Below, piece after piece: positions 57,503 through 64,000 of a stretch of 64,000 nt of DNA. Where the stretch lies: assembly GCA_028690585.1 (NCBI GenBank), contig JAQVAZ010000001.1:62001-126000 (forward strand), written 5' to 3'. A program made the translations under genes and the position numbers. Positions within the stretch are counted from its first letter, which is position 1, and each line of letters opens with the position of its first letter. This stretch comes from Candidatus Altimarinota bacterium (GTDB lineage Bacteria; Patescibacteriota; Gracilibacteria; JAHISY01). The notes below the pieces were generated by a model. The model made no database searches, was not told the origin of the DNA, and saw nothing but the letters and a program-made list of their open reading frames with translations.

Positions 57503-60500
57503 ATGGATTATAACCATCTGGAAATCGAGCCGAAATGGCAGAAGCGCTGGGATGAATCTCAGCTTTACCGCGCGGATGATGCTGATACGAAGCGCGAGAA
57601 GCTTTATGTTTTGGATATGTTTCCATATCCGAGTGGCGCAGGTTTACATGTAGGCCACCCAGAGGGCTACACCGCAACCGATATCGTTTCGCGCAAAGCG
57701 CGGATGGAAGGTAAGAATGTTTTGCATCCGATGGGTTGGGATGCCTTCGGTTTGCCAGCAGAAAATCACGCCATCAAAACCGGAATTCACCCAGATAAAA
57801 ATACTGATGCGAATATCAAAACTTTTACCCGCCAAATCAAGGCGTTGGGATTCAGCTACGATTGGGAAAGAGAAATTACTACTAGCAAACCAGATTACTA
57901 CCGCTTCACGCAGTGGTGGTTTCTATTTCTCTACAAGCAAGGTTTAGCCTATCAGAAGGAAGCAGCGGTGAATTGGTGTGGTGATTGCCAGACGGTTTTG
58001 GCAAATGAGCAAGTCATCGATGGGAAATGCGATAGATGTAAGAATCCGGTGATTCAAAAGAAAATGAAGCAGTGGTTTTTCCGCATTACCGATTTCCTCG
58101 AAAAGAAAGGTAATACCAGCGGATTACTTGATGGCCTCGATAAAATCGATTGGCCAGAATCTACCAAGACTGGCCAGCGCAATTGGATTGGAAAAAGCGA
58201 AGGTGCGGAAATTGATTTCAATGTGAAGGGAATTTCGCGCGGAGACTTGAATCGTGATTTTCATCCAAGCTCTGATAGCGATTGTGGAAATTTATTTTTG
58301 GTTACTTGGAATACCGTTGCGGAAAATGGCTGTGAAGAAAATGATTCTAAGAAAAAAGATTTCGCAGTAGGTGAAAAACTGATTGATTCAAAAGCAAAAG
58401 CGCAGGTGATTTTGCAGGGTTTAGCAGAGGCGGAAGATGCTGCGAAAGATAACTTCAGGATTCTTGAAGCGGTGGTAGCGGAAAATCATTTACACGCGGT
58501 TGTGTGGATTAATGATGATGCTGGTGGAATTGGGAAAGTTCTAAATCAACTGAAAGGAGTTTCTGCGAGAAGATTTTTTGAAAACTATCCAGAATTATCT
58601 AATGCGCTTAACTCCACCACCGTGCCTAACCCCACCGTTAACGGTGGGGTTAAAAAAGCTGGTGCAATCAAGAAAGATAAAAATAATAAATCTCAATTTA
58701 ACCATCTCTGGCGCAAAGGCTATCACTTCTCGCTACTTGCCAATCACGCTAGCTATGAGAATGCGATGAATTACATCGCGCAGCATTCAGAAAAATCTAA
58801 GGTTGCGAGTTTCTACGCGCAGCTGCCAGTGGCTTTACGCGTTTTTACCACTCGCCCAGATACTTTATTCGGCGCCACTTTTATGGTGGTAGCACCGGAG
58901 CATTCCATCATCCAGAATCTGAAATCGGAAATCACAAACTGGAAAGAAGTAGAAAAATATCTCGAAGAAGCTTCACGCAAAACTGAGTTGGCGCGCCAAG
59001 CGGAGAAAGAAAAAACTGGTGTAAAGCTTGAAGGAATCTCTGCTATCAATCCAGTGAATGGTAAGGAAACTCCGATTTTCGTAGCGGATTATGTGTTGAT
59101 GGGCTATGGCACTGGTGCGATTATGGCGGTGCCAGCGCATGATGAGCGTGATTTTGAATTTGCAAAAGTAATGAATGAGAAATATGGTAAGAATACAATT
59201 GAAATTAAATATGTAGTGATATCACAAACTGGCAGCTATCAAACACCATCAAAAAAACATGATTTCCAAACTTACGAAAGCTTAGAAGGTTTAAGGGCTC
59301 AGATATTAAAAGATCCAAGTGATGAGGTTGTGAGATCAATTCTCACTGGTTTAATAATTTCCAAAAGAGCTTTTGAGAATGCTGGAATTAGTTTTAATTC
59401 TGGAGAATTTTCTCTTTTAACTACCGAAGAATGTAAGAAAAAGATTATTGCGAAGTTAGAAAATGATGGAGTTGGTAAAGCGAAAATCACTTACAAGATG
59501 CGTGATTGGTTGGTAAGCCGTCAGCGCTATTGGGGTGCTCCAATTCCGATTATTCACTGTGAGAAGTGTGGCGCGGTGCCGGTCGCAGAAGCAGATTTGC
59601 CAGTGAAATTGCCTACCGATGTGGATTTTCATCCAACTGGTGAATCCCCGCTTGTGATATCGGAAACTTTCCACGCGGGAGTCACTTGCCCGAAGTGTGG
59701 AGGCAAAGCGCGAAGAGAATGCGATACGATGGATACTTTTGTTTGTAGCAGTTGGTATTACTTCCGCTATGCCGATCCGAAGAATGATAAAGAATTCGCC
59801 AGCAAGGAATTACTGAAGCAGTGGTTGCCAGTGGATCTTTACGTTGGTGGTGCTGAGCATACAGTATTACATCTCCTCTACTCGCGCTTCTTTACGAAAG
59901 CTGCGCATGCTGCGGGTTTGATTCAATTCGATGAGCCTTTTCTCAAGCTGCGCCACCAGGGAATGATTCTCGGAGAAGATGGTCAGAAGATGAGTAAATC
60001 TCTCGGCAACGTAATCAATCCTGATGAGGTTGTGAAAGAGTTTGGTGCGGATACGCTGCGCATGTATGAAATGTTTATGGGCCCATTCGAGGGTAGTTGC
60101 CCATGGAGCACGAAGGGTGTGATTGGCTTGCGCAGATTTCTTGAAAAAGTTTGGCGGCTGTATGAAAAAGTTTCTGATTCAACTGATACGAAGCTGGAGA
60201 AAACTCTTCATAAAACTATCAAGAAAGTGAGTGAAGATATCGATAGCTTCGGTTTCAATACGGCGATTTCTCAGATGATGATTTTTGTAAATGAAGCTAC
60301 GGGTGAAAAAGAATTTCCTCGCGCTTTTGCAGAAAAATTCTTGTTGCTACTTGCGCCTTTCGCACCACACTTCACAGAGGAATTGTGGGAGAAATTGGGA
60401 AATAAAGATTCGATTCACTCTCAACCTTGGCCAAAATTTGATGCGAAACTCACAGTAGATTCCACCATCACACTCGCAATTCAAATCAATGGAAAACTGC

Positions 60501-60649
60501 GCGATACCATCGAAGTGGCTGCGGATATTTCCAAAGAGGAAGCAATCAAACTCGCGAAAGCTTCACCCAACGCTGCGAAGTGGCTGGAGGGAAATGCCAT
60601 CAAGAAAGAAATCTATGTGACTGGGAAGCTGGTTAGCTTTGTGGTTTGA
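57503..60649 (+). CDS. leuS: Leucyl-tRNA synthetase with inserted HUH/Y1 domain
   Basis: LeuRS charges tRNA-Leu. The 1048-aa protein has class I motifs HVGH (49-52) and KMSKS (829-833). It also has the zinc knuckle WCGDC...CDRC, the CP1 editing domain (TTRPDTLFGA, AVPAHDERD) and a C-terminal anticodon-binding domain. Normal bacterial LeuRS has about 800-860 residues. The excess is an insertion of about 200 residues (243-443) between EGAEIDFNV and ALRVFTTRPD, two adjacent strands at the CP1 boundary. All LeuRS active-site motifs on both sides remain, so the enzyme is probably functional. The gene ends in TGA. Confidence 0.93.
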   Translation: MDYNHLEIEPKWQKRWDESQLYRADDADTKREKLYVLDMFPYPSGAGLHVGHPEGYTATDIVSRKARMEGKNVLHPMGWDAFGLPAENHAIKTGIHPDKNTDANIKTFTRQIKALGFSYDWEREITTSKPDYYRFTQWWFLFLYKQGLAYQKEAAVNWCGDCQTVLANEQVIDGKCDRCKNPVIQKKMKQWFFRITDFLEKKGNTSGLLDGLDKIDWPESTKTGQRNWIGKSEGAEIDFNVKGISRGDLNRDFHPSSDSDCGNLFLVTWNTVAENGCEENDSKKKDFAVGEKLIDSKAKAQVILQGLAEAEDAAKDNFRILEAVVAENHLHAVVWINDDAGGIGKVLNQLKGVSARRFFENYPELSNALNSTTVPNPTVNGGVKKAGAIKKDKNNKSQFNHLWRKGYHFSLLANHASYENAMNYIAQHSEKSKVASFYAQLPVALRVFTTRPDTLFGATFMVVAPEHSIIQNLKSEITNWKEVEKYLEEASRKTELARQAEKEKTGVKLEGISAINPVNGKETPIFVADYVLMGYGTGAIMAVPAHDERDFEFAKVMNEKYGKNTIEIKYVVISQTGSYQTPSKKHDFQTYESLEGLRAQILKDPSDEVVRSILTGLIISKRAFENAGISFNSGEFSLLTTEECKKKIIAKLENDGVGKAKITYKMRDWLVSRQRYWGAPIPIIHCEKCGAVPVAEADLPVKLPTDVDFHPTGESPLVISETFHAGVTCPKCGGKARRECDTMDTFVCSSWYYFRYADPKNDKEFASKELLKQWLPVDLYVGGAEHTVLHLLYSRFFTKAAHAAGLIQFDEPFLKLRHQGMILGEDGQKMSKSLGNVINPDEVVKEFGADTLRMYEMFMGPFEGSCPWSTKGVIGLRRFLEKVWRLYEKVSDSTDTKLEKTLHKTIKKVSEDIDSFGFNTAISQMMIFVNEATGEKEFPRAFAEKFLLLLAPFAPHFTEELWEKLGNKDSIHSQPWPKFDAKLTVDSTITLAIQINGKLRDTIEVAADISKEEAIKLAKASPNAAKWLEGNAIKKEIYVTGKLVSFVV
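58229..58831 (+). other. HUH (Y1_Tnp/RAYT-like) domain inserted in leuS
   Basis: LeuRS residues about 243-443 follow the IS200/REP-associated tyrosine transposase order. LFLVTWNTV is the first strand, followed by the helix around KAKAQVILQGLAEA. The metal-binding H329-x-H331 motif lies in ENHLHAVVWIN, then LNQLKGVSARRFF, LWRKGYHFSLL and the helix AMNYIAQHSEK with candidate nucleophile Tyr424. The usual wording of this family is NHVHLLV, LKGxTAR and YIxxQ/NP. All catalytic residues are present. The frame is open throughout. Confidence 0.85.
58627..58652. repeat. 26-bp perfect palindrome inside the inserted domain
   Basis: The centre is CCCCACCGTTAACGGTGGGG, extended by TAA and TTA on the two sides, with no mismatch. 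It encodes PNPTVNGGV in the loop between the HUH half and the tyrosine half of the domain. Confidence 0.85.
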
Positions 60650-60663
60650 CAGTCAAGCAGCTT

Positions 60664-60698
60664 AATTAGATAATGGGATACTTAATTATCTAATTTTT
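60664..60698 (+). terminator. AT-rich terminator after leuS
   Basis: AATTAGATAAT and ATTATCTAATT form a perfect 11-pair stem with a ten-base loop, followed by a T-run. Its right arm contains TAATTT, which ends 7 bases before the next ATG (60703), so one sequence may serve as terminator and promoter. Confidence 0.65.
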
Positions 60699-60702
60699 AA
60701 AG

Positions 60703-61071
60703 ATGGCATTAATAGCGGGATTAGAGTTGTCGGAAAACCCAGAAGTTGGTGGGAGTAGGGAAACATTGAAAGATATTTTGCGCGAAGAAATTAAGCATAA
60801 ACTTAATCCCTATCTGGTTTTTAGAAAGGTTGTTGCAAGGGCAATTAAGAAAGAAGTAGGTTACTATTCAGATGATGTAGATAGAATTTTTCAAGACATT
60901 AAGGGCATTATCGACGGGGATGATGATTCAAGACTGCTCGAATTCGCAGCGAAATGGGTTGTAGCGAATCGTGAAGCACTGAGATTTATTTTTGAAATCG
61001 TTGCGAAAAATTCTCCTGATGCACCGAAAAAACCAAAACATAAAGAAGTTAAATGTTTTCTCTTGGATTAA
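60703..61071 (+). CDS. Hypothetical helical protein, 122 aa
   Basis: A soluble, mostly helical protein with no recognised family. GGSRETLKDILREEIKHK near the N-terminus resembles the start of the 55406-55909 protein; the rest (YYSDDVDRIFQDIKGIIDG) is acidic. TAATTT at 60691-60696 ends 7 bases before the ATG. Its stop overlaps the stop of the convergent secretion ATPase gene. Confidence 0.6.
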   Translation: MALIAGLELSENPEVGGSRETLKDILREEIKHKLNPYLVFRKVVARAIKKEVGYYSDDVDRIFQDIKGIIDGDDDSRLLEFAAKWVVANREALRFIFEIVAKNSPDAPKKPKHKEVKCFLLD

Positions 61072-63989
61072 TTTTTATCTTTAGAGATATTGTGTTGCTT
61101 CACAGTATTCACTGGCGGGCGGCTGGGTTGAGGTTTGATTTTCGGTAGTTGGTAACCAGATTTATTCGCTGGTCTAGGTGTAGGTTTCGGTTGCTGCGGG
61201 ATGGCTGCTTCTCCAGGGAAATGTGGTTGGATTGGTTTCCTTTCTTCCAGCTTCGCCACAATTTTCTCAGCGGTTTCTTCCGCTTTTTCTTCTACCTTTT
61301 CTAGCTTCGCAAAAATTTTCTTCTCACCGACAGAAGCATCTTTCTCGATGAGTTGTTTCTTCTCCGCTTTTTGCCCAGCAATTTCTTCCTGCTTCTCTGA
61401 GTTTTCACTCCAGCGTTTGATTTTATCTTCTACCATCGCGCGAGGTTTACTGTATCTCTCGCGTGAGAAACGAATCACCTTCTCTCTCCTACCCTCTTCT
61501 GTTTCATTACCTACAGGTGGCAGTGTAGCTGCAGAGAATGGTTGGCTTGGCATTCCATCAATCAGTAGCTTGGAGTAGAGGCTGTATTTCGGAAGCTGCA
61601 CTAAATCATTTGGAGTAACCACTTCGCTAAATTGCTTCGAGATATATTCAGCATCATCGAAACCGACTTGGAAACTCAAAGTTGTGCCAACGTTACCAAA
61701 AACTGCTTCTTGCACTTCTTCACTCATCTGCGCGATATACTGATTCGCCATCGTGAGATTCAAGCGATATTTCCTAGCTTCAGAGAGAATCGTGGCAAAA
61801 GAGTCTGTAGCGAAATTTTGAAACTCATCCACATAGAGATAAAAATCCACTCTATCTTTCTCAGGAATATTACTGCGACTCATCGCATCCAGCTGGAATT
61901 TCGTGATAATCATACTTCCCAGCAGAGAGGAATTATCTTCACCGATTTTTCCTTTCGATAGATTGCAGATGAAGATTTTTTTATTATCCATCGCGTAGCG
62001 CAAATCAATCATCGACTTCGGCTGGCCGACGATATTGCGGATAATCGCGGAAGAAAGGAATTGCCCAACTTTATTTTGAATCGGCGAAATCGCTTCCACG
62101 CGTTGCTTGTCTTGCATCTTCTCAAACTCATCTTCCCAGAAGCGTTTTACGATTGGATCAGAAATTTTCTTTACCACTTGCCTACGGAAATTTTTATCTA
62201 CGAGAATGCGAGGAATTCCTAGCATCGTGGTATTTGGATATTCGAGTAGTGAAAGAATCGTATTACGCAAAATATGCTCCAACCGAGGCCCCCAGCTCTC
62301 TGCATAAAGTTTCTTGAAGATTCCTACCAATCCAGAGGCAACCACGCTATTCATCGCTGGATCGATGTTTTCCAGCATGTTGAAAGCTACTGGGAAATCT
62401 CTATCACTTGGATCAAACACAATCACATCATTTGTGCGATTACTTGGGATGTGGCTGAGAATCGTATCAGCGAGATCTCCGTGTGGATCCACCACCGCGA
62501 CTCCCTTGCCTGCGCGGATATCGGAGATAATCATATTCTCCAATAGTGTGGATTTCCCCATACCAGTTTTACCGATGATGTAGATGTGGCGGCGCCTATC
62601 TTCATTCCGAATCCCGAAGAGTTTATCTACTCCACGGTAGTTGGATTTCCCTAGGGTAGTAAGCTCTTTTTCTCTACTTGGATCTGGCAAATCGACTGGT
62701 GGCTCGAGTTTCTTACTGCTTACCCAAAAGATATTCGGAGTTTTTACTTCGATATTCGGTAGATGGAAAACTGTAGCCAACTCTTCCACATTCAAAACAA
62801 AAGATTCGTAAATTTCTCTTTCACGGAAACGCTGAATCACTGTGGTGTTATTGGTTTCCGCAATTTTGAAACTATTGAGATGTGGTTGGTTGAATTGCTT
62901 GAAAGCCCCAGTTAATTCTCTTATCTTCATTTTCGCTGCTGCAGTATCGGGAGTAGCGGAAGTGTATAAAACGCGAATGGAAACATCGAAAGGCAGTTTA
63001 ATCACTTTATCCATCACGGCATCGGTGGCGCTTTCTCTATCGTGGCTGCTAGTCATCGTTTCACTTAAGACATCTCCTCCTCCACTTTCTGCAGAGAAAG
63101 AATGTTTGCTGCCGCTCATCAAACCTTGGAAAAAGAAAACCCAGTAGATTGGAAAGAAAACAATCTTCGGCCAGATACTCCGAGTCATGAAAGCAATCGT
63201 ATACCACTTCTGCAGCTTATGAATATGGAAGAAAATTCCTTTCCCGAGGATTCTCGCGCATTCCGTCGCTTTCTTCCTCCATTCATCTCCGATAGGTTTT
63301 ATCACGATTTGCACCGCGGCTTTATCTCCCACATAAGGAAGCTTCATCAGTGTAGAAGTGATTCCTGAGAGTGGATCTACAGCGGTGCGAGTGATTTTGT
63401 CTTCGAATTGGGTGTAGCGTTTGATTGGATAGATACTCGGGCCGCTGAGAGTCAATTCTGCTGCGAGAGAATTTTGAAACTCTTTCAACTGTGTGAAGCC
63501 AGCGGGTTGCGCCAGTTTCTTTTCCATCTCCATCACCGCTGTGGTGGTAGCTTCCTCCGCATCAGAAATCTCAGGAGTGCGAATCTCCAGCTTTTCCTCC
63601 TGCATATAATCTTTCACTTCGGTGATTTCCACATCGGCATACTGCGCATAAATCTGATTTTCAATCAGGTTTTTCAAGTGAATTGGCACATGCGCATAAA
63701 ACTTTATCATCCCATCCACATTCGCGATTTCAAAAGAAAGGCTTTCTACATCGATTCCTTTTAGCTTATCTAGTAGAGAAATATGAGAATGGATACCATG
63801 TAATACCGCAAACATTTGCTCCGCTACGATTGGTAACTTCTCATTTTCTTTACTTACACGGATAGAAATCAAAACATACTTCTGATTCTGGCGATAACGG
63901 TGTTGCTGGATATCAATAAAAAGCCTCACACCAGAAATCACTGCGATGATTGCTGCAATTCCAATCGTAGCCTGAAACAAAATTTCCAA
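61068..63989 (-). CDS. Type IV secretion ATPase, VirB4/TraG-like (paralogue 2)
   Basis: The protein of at least 973 aa has an N-terminal membrane helix (about 5-24), a large alpha/beta domain and the same HerA/VirD4-type ATPase as the 37286 gene. Walker A is IGKTGMGKSTLLEN, then VVDPHGDLADTIL, and Walker B is FYLYVDEFQNF followed by RKYRLNLTMANQYIAQM. A long Lys/Glu helix and proline-rich tail of about 130 residues are unique to this paralogue. The apparent start is TTG at 63989. The frame stays open to the window edge, so the true start may lie outside. Confidence 0.82.
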   Translation of the reverse strand: MEILFQATIGIAAIIAVISGVRLFIDIQQHRYRQNQKYVLISIRVSKENEKLPIVAEQMFAVLHGIHSHISLLDKLKGIDVESLSFEIANVDGMIKFYAHVPIHLKNLIENQIYAQYADVEITEVKDYMQEEKLEIRTPEISDAEEATTTAVMEMEKKLAQPAGFTQLKEFQNSLAAELTLSGPSIYPIKRYTQFEDKITRTAVDPLSGITSTLMKLPYVGDKAAVQIVIKPIGDEWRKKATECARILGKGIFFHIHKLQKWYTIAFMTRSIWPKIVFFPIYWVFFFQGLMSGSKHSFSAESGGGDVLSETMTSSHDRESATDAVMDKVIKLPFDVSIRVLYTSATPDTAAAKMKIRELTGAFKQFNQPHLNSFKIAETNNTTVIQRFREREIYESFVLNVEELATVFHLPNIEVKTPNIFWVSSKKLEPPVDLPDPSREKELTTLGKSNYRGVDKLFGIRNEDRRRHIYIIGKTGMGKSTLLENMIISDIRAGKGVAVVDPHGDLADTILSHIPSNRTNDVIVFDPSDRDFPVAFNMLENIDPAMNSVVASGLVGIFKKLYAESWGPRLEHILRNTILSLLEYPNTTMLGIPRILVDKNFRRQVVKKISDPIVKRFWEDEFEKMQDKQRVEAISPIQNKVGQFLSSAIIRNIVGQPKSMIDLRYAMDNKKIFICNLSKGKIGEDNSSLLGSMIITKFQLDAMSRSNIPEKDRVDFYLYVDEFQNFATDSFATILSEARKYRLNLTMANQYIAQMSEEVQEAVFGNVGTTLSFQVGFDDAEYISKQFSEVVTPNDLVQLPKYSLYSKLLIDGMPSQPFSAATLPPVGNETEEGRREKVIRFSRERYSKPRAMVEDKIKRWSENSEKQEEIAGQKAEKKQLIEKDASVGEKKIFAKLEKVEEKAEETAEKIVAKLEERKPIQPHFPGEAAIPQQPKPTPRPANKSGYQLPKIKPQPSRPPVNTVKQHNISKDKN

Positions 63990-64000
63990 TGAGTGTGTTT

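Noticed and set aside
58229-58831. The leuS insertion as an intein
   Set aside because: There is no Cys/Ser at the N-junction, no terminal His-Asn with a following Cys/Ser/Thr, and no splicing or LAGLIDADG blocks; the content fits a Y1 transposase domain.
58229-58831. The leuS insertion as an intron
   Set aside because: The whole stretch stays in frame with protein-like composition and shows no group I or II core.
1-64000. Alternative genetic code with TGA read as Gly or Trp (as in some Gracilibacteria)
   Set aside because: Conserved genes such as prfA and leuS end in TGA at the expected lengths, and the Trp tRNA has anticodon CCA.

Overview
The window looks like a chromosome segment of a Candidate Phyla Radiation (Patescibacteria) bacterium, perhaps in the Gracilibacteria/Peregrinibacteria neighbourhood; the lineage is inferred from gene style, not proven. 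It uses the ordinary bacterial code: prfA and leuS end in TGA and the only Trp tRNA has anticodon CCA. Almost no gene has a Shine-Dalgarno sequence. Many genes instead carry a -10-like hexamer (TAAAAT, TAGAAT, TAATTT, TAAACT) 7-12 bases before the start codon, so most mRNAs are probably leaderless or nearly so. Genes are tightly packed and convergent pairs often overlap.

Layout. 1-13.6 kb is core housekeeping: ruvB, nrdR, a YibE/F membrane protein, tRNA-Pro, MATE exporter, dapA, RNase P RNA, bS21, prmC, prfA, an SLH-domain surface protein, a lytic transglycosylase and an MscS channel. 13.7-22.4 kb holds a glycosidase-like secreted protein, class II aldolase, tRNA-Trp, an overlapping convergent response regulator/histidine kinase pair, a methyltransferase-acetyltransferase fusion, a LOG-type protein and a 2-hydroxyacid dehydrogenase. 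22.4-31.6 kb is a minus-strand surface/secretion cluster: a six-PKD anchor protein and four proteins built from one or four VirB2/TrbC-like pilin modules. Two paralogous VirB4/TraG-like ATPases (37.3-39.8 and 61.1-64 kb) probably belong to the same type IV secretion or pilus apparatus. 31.7-37 kb has a sigma-region-4/HARE-HTH regulator, galU, a TPR protein, tsaC, rsmH and an ftsL-like gene. 53.2-60.7 kb has relA/spoT, lgt, recO and leuS.

A roughly 10.3-kb mobile island (about 42.7-53.06 kb) sits at the 3' end of tRNA-Ile. Its right end is a large serine recombinase whose last codons read through the tRNA 3' end. Its left end carries three tandem ~171-bp units; copies of the tRNA 3' end mark the unit boundaries, and each unit holds a hairpin whose stem sequence changes while pairing is kept. 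The cargo is a translationally coupled operon of a type III methyltransferase, an intact trypsin-like serine protease and a type III restriction helicase, plus a zinc-ribbon protein, a SAM-riboswitch-like RNA in front of two tiny genes, and an unrecognised winged-helix-like protein.

The most striking items are: leuS interrupted in frame by an intact HUH/Y1 (REP-associated transposase-like) domain with a 26-bp perfect palindrome inside it; the mod-protease-res operon; the covarying hairpin array at the island's left end; the SAM riboswitch on the island; many short GC-rich palindromes scattered between genes, one inserted cleanly into a tRNA-Trp remnant; and the leaderless promoter pattern.
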